From Amycolatopsis sp. EV170708-02-1 (GTDB lineage Bacteria; Actinomycetota; Actinomycetes; Mycobacteriales; Pseudonocardiaceae), in the NCBI RefSeq assembly GCF_022479115.1, contig NZ_CP092497.1, forward strand, positions 2,418,001 to 2,482,000: a stretch of DNA of 64,000 bases, written 5' to 3'. The position numbers and the translations under genes are program-made. Under the pieces are notes generated by a model. That model saw only the letters and a program-made list of their open reading frames with translations, did not search any database and had not been told where the DNA came from. Positions 43,806 through 58,512 of the stretch are shown here, piece by piece. Within the stretch, counting starts at the first letter, position 1; every line of letters starts with the position of its first letter.

Positions 43806-44761
43806 CCGCCCCCGTGACCATCGACGACATCCGCGACGCGGCCGCCCGCCTGGCCGGGGTCGCGCACCGGACCCCTGTCGTGCGTTCCCGCACCCTCGAC
43901 GACCTCGTCGGCGCCGAGGTCTTCCTCAAGTGCGAGAACCTCCAGCGCGTCGGGGCGTTCAAGTTCCGTGGCGCGTACAACGCCGCCTCCCGGCTCTCGC
44001 CGGAACAGCTGGCCAAGGGCATCGCCGCGTACTCCTCGGGCAACCACGCGCAGGCCGTCGCGCTCGCCGCGCGCGAACTCGGGAGCAGCGCGGTCATCCT
44101 GATCCCGGAGGACACCCCACAGTCCAAAAAGGACGCCACCGCGGGCTACGGCGCCGAAATCGTTACCTACGACCGGTACACCGGTGACCGCGTCGCCATC
44201 GGCGAGGCGCTGGCGGCCGACCGCGGTCTCGCGCTCATCCCGCCCTACGAGCACCCGCACGTGATCGCCGGCCAGGGCACCGCGGCGCTGGAACTGCTGG
44301 AGGACACCGATTCCCTGGACACCCTCGTCGTCCCGATCGGCGGCGGCGGCCTGATCGCGGGCAGCTCGACCGCCGCGAAGGCCGTGCGGCCCGGCATCCG
44401 GGTGGTCGGCGTCGAACCCGCCGCGGGCGACGACACCAAACGCTCGCTGGAGGCCGGGGAACGCGTGTCGATCCCGGTGCCGCGGACCATCGCCGACGGC
44501 CAGGCCGCCGAGATCCCCGGCGAGCTGACGTTCTCGATCAACCGGCGGCTCGTCGACGACGTCGCGCTGGTCACCGACGAGCAGGTCCGGGACGCGATGC
44601 GGTTCGCGTTCGAGCGGCTGAAGCTCGTCATGGAGCCGAGCGGGGCCACCGGTCTCGCCGCACTGCTGTCCGGTCAGGTCTCCGCGCCGGGCCGGGTCGG
44701 GGTGATCATCAGCGGCGGGAACGTCAGCCCGGAACGCTTCGCCGAACTGATCGCCGGCTGA
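43802..44761 (+). CDS. PLP-dependent hydroxyamino-acid dehydratase (threonine/3-hydroxyaspartate type)
   Basis: The 319-residue fold-type II enzyme binds PLP through the Lys in GAFKFRGAYN, has the substrate loop SSGNHAQAVALAA, and the phosphate loop VPIGGGGLIAGSS. It lacks the ACT regulatory domain of biosynthetic IlvA. The short length and SSGNHAQ resemble serine racemase and threo-3-hydroxyaspartate dehydratase. It produces an enamine that the co-transcribed RidA would hydrolyse to a 2-oxo acid plus ammonia. Confidence 0.83.
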   Translation: MTAPVTIDDIRDAAARLAGVAHRTPVVRSRTLDDLVGAEVFLKCENLQRVGAFKFRGAYNAASRLSPEQLAKGIAAYSSGNHAQAVALAARELGSSAVILIPEDTPQSKKDATAGYGAEIVTYDRYTGDRVAIGEALAADRGLALIPPYEHPHVIAGQGTAALELLEDTDSLDTLVVPIGGGGLIAGSSTAAKAVRPGIRVVGVEPAAGDDTKRSLEAGERVSIPVPRTIADGQAAEIPGELTFSINRRLVDDVALVTDEQVRDAMRFAFERLKLVMEPSGATGLAALLSGQVSAPGRVGVIISGGNVSPERFAELIAG

Positions 44762-44767
44762 CCCTCT

Positions 44768-44791
44768 CCGCATTTAGTCCTCTAAATGCGG
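44768..44791 (+). terminator. hairpin terminator after the dehydratase
   Basis: Perfect arms CCGCATTTAG and CTAAATGCGG with a TCCT loop, 7 bases after the stop at 44761. A second small hairpin GCGAAAG/CTTTCGC follows at 44824-44840. Confidence 0.75.
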
Positions 44792-44854
44792 TGGGTCCGT
44801 GAAGGGCCCGCGGTGCCGGTGTCGCGAAAGTGGCTTTCGCAACACCTTGGCGAA

Positions 44855-45010
44855 GGCCGAACGCGTGACTCGCGTGATCAGACGCGTAACTCGCGTGCTT
44901 GCAGGCGTAACTCACGTGATTGAGCGCGGAACTCGCGGTGCGGCGTCTGATCACGCGAGTTACGTCTTCAAGCACGCGAGATACGGCTCTGATCACGCGA
45001 GTTACGCCTG
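44855..45010. repeat. family D array (GTAACTCGCGTG units in both orientations)
   Basis: About four forward units of the type (G)CGTAACTCGCGTGnTTn, spaced ~20 bases, then about three inverted units (ATCACGCGAGTTACG). Forward and inverted halves can form a large imperfect cruciform. The array fills the gap between the convergent dehydratase and esterase genes. A second array is at 60461-60580. Confidence 0.75.
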
Positions 45011-45013
45011 CAC

Positions 45014-45991
45014 TCACAGGCCGAGGCCGCCCGCCAGCACCGGCCACGAGTTCCGCAGCGCCCGCTGCCAGTAGGGCCAGCTGTGCGTACCGTCGCCGTA
45101 GTAGTCGACGGTCGCCGGGATCCCCTTGGCCTTCAAGCGATCCGTGAAAGTCACCGACGAGGCCAGCGCCTGGGGTTCGAAGATGTCCGATTGGCCAGGC
45201 GGGTCGAGCGGGCCGGTCTTGCCGTTACCGCACGAGATGTAGAGCGCCGTGCCGCGCAGGCCGTCGATGTTGTCGTACGGGTTGTTCGCCGTCCAGATCG
45301 GCCGCATCCCCCAGCTGTCGCCCCAGAGTTCCAGGTAGTTGAAGATCCCCGCGCGGGCCAGGATCCCCTGGATGAACAGCGGGGCTCCCTGGTTCAGCGT
45401 GTTCGGCACCCCGCTGTAGGACGCCGCCGCGGTGAACATCCCCTTGTGCTTGTACGAATACGCGAGCGCGCCGTAGCCGCCGATCGACAGCCCGGCGATC
45501 ACTCGCCGCGTGCCCGCCCGGTAACCGCGTTCGACGATCTGCCGCACCTCCAAGGTGTGGAAGGTGTCCCAGTCGGGAGTGCTCCTGAGCCCGAAGTTCC
45601 ACCACTTCGTGTACATGCCCGCCGGGCCGCCCGTCGGCATGACGACGAGGGCGTCCTTGTCGGCGGTGAACGCCTTGACGTCGGTGAACTGGTCCCACGA
45701 GCGGTAGTCGACCGGTTCGCAGCAGCCGTGCAGCAGGTACAGCGTCGGCCAGGTCCGCGTGGGTTGCGCGGCCCAGCCGGCCGGCACCAGCAGGCGGACC
45801 ATGCCGGTGGTGCCGAGCGCGGGCGAACTGATCTTGAGGTCGACCGTGCGCGCGTCCAGCCAGGTCTCTTCGACGACCTTCGCCCCGTTGTCGGCGGAGA
45901 CCGGCGCGGCCGCCGCGCTCGCGGGGACCGGGCTTCCGAGCAGGACCACCATGGCCAGCGCCAGCAGACCCCACCGCCGGGTTCGCTTCAT
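45014..45991 (-). CDS. secreted esterase related to antigen 85 mycolyltransferases
   Basis: ATG 45991 has GAGGAG upstream; 325 residues with a signal peptide (MKRTRRWGLLALAMVVLLG, cleavage near ASA). It belongs to the esterase/antigen 85 alpha/beta-hydrolase family: LLHGC, nucleophile Ser169 in AGLSIGGYGALA, WTANNP, ISCGNG and His303 in GTHSWPYW. ISCGNG and GTHSW closely parallel antigen 85 proteins, which transfer mycolic acids to trehalose and arabinogalactan. It is the last gene of the FAAL-PKS-carboxylase run, 13 bases after the carboxylase. A role as acyltransferase or esterase for the PKS product outside the membrane is inferred. Confidence 0.78.
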   Translation of the reverse strand: MKRTRRWGLLALAMVVLLGSPVPASAAAAPVSADNGAKVVEETWLDARTVDLKISSPALGTTGMVRLLVPAGWAAQPTRTWPTLYLLHGCCEPVDYRSWDQFTDVKAFTADKDALVVMPTGGPAGMYTKWWNFGLRSTPDWDTFHTLEVRQIVERGYRAGTRRVIAGLSIGGYGALAYSYKHKGMFTAAASYSGVPNTLNQGAPLFIQGILARAGIFNYLELWGDSWGMRPIWTANNPYDNIDGLRGTALYISCGNGKTGPLDPPGQSDIFEPQALASSVTFTDRLKAKGIPATVDYYGDGTHSWPYWQRALRNSWPVLAGGLGL

Positions 45992-46004
45992 CACTTCTCC
46001 TCGC

Positions 46005-47566
46005 TCACAACGGGATGTTTCCGTGTTTCTTGGCCGGGAGGGTCTGCCGTTTGGTCCGCAGCGCGTGCAGGGCCCTCGCCACTTGAAGGCGGGTCTGCGA
46101 CGGCGCGATGACCTGATCGACGTAGCCGCGTTCCGCCGCCACATAGGGGCTCGAATGCCGTTCGCGGTACGCGTCGGTGAGCCGCTTTCGTTCGGCGGTC
46201 CGCTGTTCCGGTGGCAGGGCGGCGAGTTCGTGCCGGTGCAGCACCCGCACCGCGCCTTCGGCGCCCATCACCGCGATCTCGGCGGTGGGCCACGCCAGGT
46301 TGACGTCCGCGCCGAGGTGTTTCGACCCCATCACCGCGTAGCCGCCGCCGTAGGCCTTGCGGATCACCACGGTCACCTTCGGCACGGTCGCCTCGGCGTA
46401 GGCGTAGATCAGTTTGGCACCGCGCCGGATGATCCCGTGCCGTTCCTGCGCCTCACCGGGCAGGTAGCCGGGGACGTCGGCGAGGGTGAGGATCGGGATG
46501 CCGAAGGCGTCGCAGAACCGGACGAAGCGCGCCGCCTTCTCCGACGCGTCGATGTCGATCACGCCCGCCTGGTGGCGCGGCTGGTTCGCCACGACCCCGA
46601 CCGTGCGGCCCCGCATCCGGCCGAACGCGCAGATCATGTTCGGCGCGAAGGCACTGTGGATCTCGGTGAACTCGCCGTCGTCGACGAGCCGCGAGATCAC
46701 CTCGGTCATGTCGTAGGCCTGGTTCAGCGAATCGGGCACCAGCCGGTCGAGTTCGAGATCAGCCGCGGTCAGTTCGGGATCGGTCTCGTCGGCGTATTCC
46801 GGTACGGGGTCGAGGTTGTTGGACGGCAGATAGCCGAGCAAGGTCTGCACCCAGTCGATGGCGTCGTGCTCGTCGGCGGCCCGGTGGTGGGCGTTCCCGG
46901 AGACCTCGCTGTTCACCGCGGCGCCGCCGAGCCGCTGGGCGGAGACGCGCTCACCGCTGACGGCGTGCACGACGTCCGGACCGGTGACGAACATATGCGC
47001 GGTCTCGTCCACCATCACGGTGAAGTCCGTGATCGCCGGCGAGTACACCGCCCCGCCCGCGCACGGCCCCATGATCAGCGAGATCTGCGGGATGACGCCG
47101 GACGCGAGCGCGTTGCGCCTGCCGAGCTCGGCGTAGTAGGCCAGCGAGACGACGCCTTCCTGGATCCGGGCGCCGCCGGAGTCGTTGATGCCGACCACGG
47201 GGCAGCCCAGCGTCATCGCCAGGTCCATCACCTTGAGCACCTTCTCGCCGAAGACCTCGCCCATGCTGCCGCCGAACACGGTGAAGTCCTGGGAGAACAC
47301 GCAGATCTGCCTGCCGTCGACGGTGCCGTGCCCGGTCACCACGCCGTCGCCGTAGGGCCGGTTGACGTCCATCCCGAACTCGGTGCACCGATGCCGCGCG
47401 AACTGGTCGAGTTCGACGAAGGAACCCTCGTCCAGCAACAGCTCGACCCGTTCGCGCGCGGTCAGCTTGCCCTTGGCGTGCTGCCGGTCGACGGCGCGTT
47501 TCTCGGCGATCCGCAGATCTTCCCGCCGGGCCGCGAGATCGGCGATCCGGAAGGCCGTCGTGTCGG

Positions 47567-47570
<4 letters not shown>
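46005..47570 (-). CDS. acyl-CoA carboxylase beta subunit (PccB/AccD type)
   Basis: The 521-residue product is a biotin-dependent carboxyltransferase. The N-domain has [30 protein letters not shown] and [13 protein letters not shown]; the C-domain has [47 protein letters not shown] and the C-terminus KKHGNIPL. It would carboxylate an acyl-CoA at the alpha carbon together with an alpha (biotin) subunit encoded elsewhere. It overlaps the PKS stop (ATGA), so its product is probably the PKS extender unit. The position corresponds to accD4 next to pks13 in mycobacteria. Confidence 0.88.
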
Positions 47571-53982
<6,412 letters not shown>

Positions 53983-53986
<4 letters not shown>

Positions 53987-55742
53987 CCGAGCCGCCGGGC
54001 GGTCAGCGAACCGTCCAGATAGGACTTCCGGCACAGCGCCCGGCTGATCTTGCCGCTGGAGGTGCGCGGAATCTCGCCCGGAGCGAGGAAGACGACGTCG
54101 TACGGCCGCAGACCGTGCGCGGCCGAGACCGCCCTCCGGATCTGGCCGGTCGCCGCGACGATGTCGGCCTCGCTCCCTTTGGCGCGCTCCGCCAGCACGA
54201 CCGCCGCTTCGCCGTCTTCGCGCTCGATCGCGAACGCCGCGGCGGAATGCGGCCGGACCGCGGGATGGGTCTCCACGGTCTGCTCGATGTCCTGCGGATA
54301 GTGGTTGCGGCCGTCGACGATGACGAGGTCCTTGAGCCTGCCGGTCATGAACAGTTCGCCGTCGTACCGCACGCCGAGGTCCCCGGTCGCGAGCCAGCCC
54401 GCGCCGGACTCCGGATCGATCGGCGGCAGGCCGAAGACACGGCCGGACTCGGCGGGCCGCCCCAGTACCCGACTCCGACGTTCGGGCCGTTGACCTGGAT
54501 CTCCCCCACCCTGCCGGGTTCGACCAGCGCGCCGGTGACCGGATCGGCGATGCGGACCCGTTGCCCCGCCGGGAATCCGCACGAGACGAGCGTGGTGGAC
54601 GCCGCGCCGGGGAGCGCGGGCGCCGCCAGCCCCGCGGCGAGCTGATCACGGTCGAAGGCGACCTCTCGCGGCGCCTTGCCCGCCTCGGTGACGGACACGA
54701 GCACGGTGGCCTCGGCCAGCCCGTAGGACGACCGGTGCACCTCCGGGCGCAGCCCGCATTCCTCGAAGGCGCCGTGGAACTTCGCGATCGTCGACGGGAG
54801 GACCGGCTCGCTGCCGTTGATCAGCGAGACGACCCGGCTCAGTTCGAGGTAGCTCTTCTCTGCCTCGGTCACGCGGGAAGCGCTGTAGGCGTAGGCGAAA
54901 TTGGGTGCCGCGCTGATCGCGCCGGGGCTGGCCGAGAGCGCGCGCAGCCAGCGTGACGGACGTTCGAGGAAGGCGAGCGGATCCATCAGGACCGACGCCG
55001 CGCCCGCCGCCATGGGCGCGCCGATCCCGAGGATCAGGCCCATGTCGTGGAAGAGCGGCAACCAGCTGACGGTGGACGTCGTCCCGGTTTCGATCGCGTA
55101 CGCGTCGCACGCCTGGCGAGCGTTGGTGAGCGCGTTGCGGTGGGTCAGCATCACGCCCGCCGGCGTCCTCGTGGAACCGGACGTGTACTGCAGGTACGCC
55201 ACTCCGTCCGGTTCCGGTCGCGGCCAGGAGCGGTCACCGGCCGCGACCGGAGCTGTGGTGTCGACGGCGAGCACGGCGGGGCGCTCGATCTCCGTCGAGG
55301 TGAGGAAACCGGCGACGGCGTCCAGCCCGTCGGAGGTCGTGAGCACGACCCTCGGCGCGCAGTCGGCGAGCACGGCGGCCAGCCTGCCCGCGTGCCCGGG
55401 GAGGTCCGGGGCGAGCAGCGGGACCGCGACCAGCCCGGCGCGGATCGCGCCGAGGAAGGCGACGACGTAGTCGACGGACTGCCGCGCCAGGATCGCGGCC
55501 CGGTCACCAGCGCCGGTGAACGAGGTCAGCCGGGTGGCGAGGAGGTCGACCCGGTCGTCGAGTTCGCGCCAGGAGAGGGTGATCGCCCGGCCGTCCGCTC
55601 CGGCGCGATGGTCGAGGTAGGTCACCGCGACCTCGTCGCCGAGCCGCCACGCCCAGTACCTCAGCAGTGTCGCGAACGACTCCCCACCGGGTGCGTCGTC
55701 CGTGCCGCGGGCGGCGACGACCGTTTCCGAAATGGTTTCCAT
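53983..55742 (-). CDS. fatty acyl-AMP ligase (FAAL, FadD32-like), frameshifted as read
   Basis: ATG 55742 (METISETVV) has GAGGGG upstream. The frame from there has YTSGSTRTPAGVMLTH (AMP-binding loop) and runs to NGPNVGVGYWG. It then leaves frame; the remaining ~170 residues continue in the next frame: WLATGDLGVRYDGELFMTGRLKDL, GRNHYPQDIE and SSGKISRA. GRNHYPQDIE is the FAAL signature. One extra base in the C run at 54460-54463 would restore YWGRPAESG and a ~586-residue protein. Intact, it would adenylate a fatty acid and load PKS ACP1. The shift is either a sequencing error or a recent inactivation; the flanking code is otherwise fully conserved. Confidence 0.8.
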
Positions 55743-55911
55743 GGCCCCTCGTTTGACGACGTGAGCAGGAGCGGGTGAATTCGGAACGGCGCCGTTGCCG
55801 AAAGCGGATTCCATTCCGGAGACCGTTCTTTATCTGCCCGGAACTGTATGGACGTCCCGGGAAGGGTGTCAATGAGCCGATGATGGAATGCCGGTGCCCG
55901 CGCGGACGTGC

Positions 55912-57288
55912 TCACCGGGAAGTGAGAAAGGGGGCACCCGGCTTGTCACTTCGAGACGAACTTCGGGGGTTCAGCAGCCTGAGCGCGAGGAACGCACCGG
56001 CGAGTTGCAGCGCCGCCGCGGTCAGCAGCCCCGCCGTGTAGCCGTCGGCCAGCGCGGCCGGGGCACCTTCGCCGAGCCTGGCCGTGCGGACCACCGACAG
56101 CACGGCCCCGATCAGCGCGACCCCCAACGCGCTCGAGAGTTCACGGGACGCGGTGAGCAGCCCGGAGGCGGTGCCCGCGTGCCGCTCGGCGACGATGTCC
56201 AGCGCGTACGAAGTCAGCGGGGTGGTCAGGGCCGATCCGGCGCCGATCAGCACGAGCCCGGGAATCCTCGGCGGTATCTCCGGCACGTGGTTGACCGCGG
56301 CGATCGCCAGCAGCCCGGCGGCCACCGTGGCCAGCCCCGCCGCGACTGTCCGATGTGGACCGAAGCGTGGCACGGCCCAGGGCACCAGCGGCGTGGCGGC
56401 GACGACCGCGAGCGCCACCACGACCAGCGGTGATCCGGCGAGCATCGGCCCGAGGCCGAGGGATTCCTGATGCAGCAACGGCGTGAAGAAGAAGACCCCG
56501 GAAACCCCCAGCCCCCACAGCAGCTGCACGGTGAGCGCGCCGGTGAAGACCCGCGTCCCGGTCAACGCCGTCGGCACCAGCCGCACTCGCGCGCGTCTTT
56601 CCCTGAACACGAAACAGATCGCGAAGGCCGCCCCCACCGCACCGAGCACCGCGCTCAGCTCCACCACCGCGGCGGTGGTCAAGACCATCGCGGTGGTCAC
56701 GACCAGCATGGACACCACAGCAGGCCGCGAGGCCGCCGGACCACGGTCCGCCAGGGCTACCCTGGGCACCAGTACCAGCATAGCCGCCACGAACGGGAGA
56801 TTGACGAAGAAGATCCAGCCCCAGCCCAGATATTCGCTCAGCACCCCGCCGAGCGTCGGGCCGAGCGCGAGGGCGGCCGCGAGGCAGGCGGTCCAGACCG
56901 TCGCTCCCACAGCGCGCCTCCGCGCGTCGAGGTTGGTGCGGAGCAGGCTGAGCAGGGCCGGGACCAGGAGCGCCGCCGCCGTGCCTTGCAGCACCCGCGC
57001 GGAGAGGATGAGCCACGCCGTCGTGGCGAACCCTCCGACGGCCGCGCCGGCGCCGAAGGCGAGCAGCCCGGCCCGCAGCGTCGCCGCCTGGCCCCAGCGG
57101 TCCACCAGCGTTCCCGCCACCGGCAGCAGCCCGGCGAACGGGAGCATGTAGCCGATGCTCACCCATTGCAGCGTGGGCAGATCGAGCCCGAGTTCCCGGG
57201 CGATCGAGGGCGCGCCCGCCGCGACGATCGTGTTGTCGAGGGTGGTGACGAACGCCCCGAGCCCGATCATGAAGAGCGTCGCTCTCAT
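55912..57288 (-). CDS. MFS efflux transporter (DHA2/EmrB-like)
   Basis: The 458-residue product has 12-14 hydrophobic helices. FVTTLDNTIVAAGAPSIARELG is the D1 motif of drug:H+ antiporters, LVDRWGQ is the loop 2-3 motif, and ARVLQGTAAALLVPALLSLL and WTACLAAALALGPTLGGVLSEYLGWGWIFFVNLP are the antiporter helix 4-5 region. It precedes the FAAL on the same strand by 169 bases and may export the PKS product or a precursor. GAGGA of the ribosome-binding site comes from the end of the family A palindrome just upstream. Confidence 0.85.
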   Translation of the reverse strand: MRATLFMIGLGAFVTTLDNTIVAAGAPSIARELGLDLPTLQWVSIGYMLPFAGLLPVAGTLVDRWGQAATLRAGLLAFGAGAAVGGFATTAWLILSARVLQGTAAALLVPALLSLLRTNLDARRRAVGATVWTACLAAALALGPTLGGVLSEYLGWGWIFFVNLPFVAAMLVLVPRVALADRGPAASRPAVVSMLVVTTAMVLTTAAVVELSAVLGAVGAAFAICFVFRERRARVRLVPTALTGTRVFTGALTVQLLWGLGVSGVFFFTPLLHQESLGLGPMLAGSPLVVVALAVVAATPLVPWAVPRFGPHRTVAAGLATVAAGLLAIAAVNHVPEIPPRIPGLVLIGAGSALTTPLTSYALDIVAERHAGTASGLLTASRELSSALGVALIGAVLSVVRTARLGEGAPAALADGYTAGLLTAAALQLAGAFLALRLLNPRSSSRSDKPGAPFLTSR

Positions 57289-57296
57289 TGTCCATC

Positions 57297-57342
57297 CTCG
57301 TGAGTGGCAAAGACGGTTCTAACCGTCCTTACCACTCACGAG
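57297..57342. repeat. family A palindrome upstream of the MFS gene
   Basis: Arms CTCGTGAGTGGCAAAGACGGTT and complement of CTCGTGAGTGGTAAGGACGGTT, two mismatches, centre CT. It lies between the LuxR-type regulator end and the MFS start. Confidence 0.8.
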
Positions 57343-57384
57343 ACTGGACCCCACTCTCCCGTGACAATTCCTCGGACTCCCGTT

Positions 57385-57420
57385 CACGCTCGCGCTATAA
57401 CTCACGCTCGCGCTACAACC
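57385..57420. repeat. 18-base tandem duplication
   Basis: CACGCTCGCGCTATAACT (57385-57402) is followed directly by CACGCTCGCGCTACAACC (57403-57420), 16 of 18 identical. The second copy includes the stop codon of the regulator gene. Confidence 0.7.
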
Positions 57421-58330
57421 ACCCTTGCCGCGACGCCTGCGCTCCCAGCTGGAACCGGGTCTGCGCGCCCAGCAGTTGCTGCAGGCGGCTGATCCGCCGG
57501 AGAACCGTGCGTTCACTGATGCCGAGCTCGCGCGCGATTGCTTCGTCGGTCAGGCCTCCGCTCAGCAACGCGAGCAGACGGCGTGTGGCGACGGTCGGTT
57601 CCTGTGTCGCCTCCGCGTCGTCCGGGCCACCCGCGCGCACCGGTACGCCCATCCGCCAGAACGATTCGAACAGCTCGATCAGCGCGCTCAACAGCATCGA
57701 CGGATGTATCAGCAGGGCCAGCACGTCACCGGCGTCGGAGTTCGGGACGGCGATCAGCGCGCGGTTGCTGTCAGCGATCACCAGCTTCAGCGGCAGCCTG
57801 GGGAACACCCTTGCCTGCTCCCCGAGCGCGATACTCGACTGCACCTGGGCGAATCCGTCGTCGGTCCGCAGTACGGACGAGTCGTAGACGACGCGGTACG
57901 CGATGCCGCGCGCCATCGAACCCGGCTGCACCGTGCTCACTTCGGCCTTCGGGCTCATGTACGACCCGGGATCCAGCGCGACGATGTCCACACCCGCCTG
58001 CGTTTGCATGGCCTCGAAGGTGGCGATCACCTCGTCCCGGCTCCGCAGGACCTCGACGAAGTCCGCGTCGCGGCCTGTCCGCAGGGAGTAGGCGGCGCCG
58101 AGCACCTCGGCCGCTTCCCGCGCGCGGACGGCCGCCGCTTCGTGCTGCGCCGCGAACGCCGACAGCGCGGCACGCGGCGGGCACACCTCGACGCCGGACG
58201 CTCCGGCGCGGATCAGGCCGAACCGCTCCAGCTCCGCCAGTTCGGCGCCCGGCGGGCCAGGTCGCCCCTCCAGCAGGGCTCGGTACAGCTGCTCGGCCTC
58301 CACCGACAGGCCTCGCGACTCGGCGAGCAT
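57413..58330 (-). CDS. TrmB/LuxR-type transcriptional regulator
   Basis: ATG 58330 has AGGAGAGG upstream; 305 residues. The N-terminal part (LSVEAEQLYRALLEGRPG, AELERFGLI) resembles a TrmB-like winged helix used by some actinobacterial LuxR proteins. The middle is a PLD-like sensor region (ALDPGSYMSPKAEV, YRVVYDSSVL), and the C-terminus is a LuxR helix-turn-helix (LALLSGGLTDEAIARELGISERTVLRRISRLQQLLGAQTRFQLG). It is upstream of the MFS/FAAL/PKS run and is its likely regulator. The perfect palindrome at 58362-58379 lies in its own promoter. Confidence 0.8.
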   Translation of the reverse strand: MLAESRGLSVEAEQLYRALLEGRPGPPGAELAELERFGLIRAGASGVEVCPPRAALSAFAAQHEAAAVRAREAAEVLGAAYSLRTGRDADFVEVLRSRDEVIATFEAMQTQAGVDIVALDPGSYMSPKAEVSTVQPGSMARGIAYRVVYDSSVLRTDDGFAQVQSSIALGEQARVFPRLPLKLVIADSNRALIAVPNSDAGDVLALLIHPSMLLSALIELFESFWRMGVPVRAGGPDDAEATQEPTVATRRLLALLSGGLTDEAIARELGISERTVLRRISRLQQLLGAQTRFQLGAQASRQGWL

Positions 58331-58361
58331 GACGCCTCTCCTCCCGCCCAGGATCGATCGA

Positions 58362-58379
58362 CGTGACATCGATGTCACG
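58362..58379. promoter_or_regulatory. perfect 18-base palindrome in the regulator promoter
   Basis: CGTGACATCGATGTCACG, 32 bases before the LuxR-type start codon. Candidate operator for autoregulation or for a pathway regulator. Confidence 0.6.
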
Positions 58380-58458
58380 CCACACAGTTCTTGAGGGGGA
58401 AAACGGCCGGATCGTGCGCCTGGACCGATAACGAAACCGTCACGGATCACGCCGAAGA

Positions 58459-58491
58459 GGCTCCCGCGAACCGGATCGGTTCGCGGGAGCC
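58459..58491 (-). terminator. hairpin terminator after the secreted peptidase
   Basis: Arms GGCTCCCGCGAACC (58459-58472) and GGTTCGCGGGAGCC (58478-58491) with a 5-base loop, 21 bases past the peptidase stop. Confidence 0.75.
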
Positions 58492-58512
58492 CTTGTGCGA
58501 CGCTGCCGGGGA

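Noticed and set aside
44855..45010. CRISPR array
   Set aside because: Units are ~12-18 bases, change orientation, have no unique ~30-base spacers, and no cas genes are nearby.
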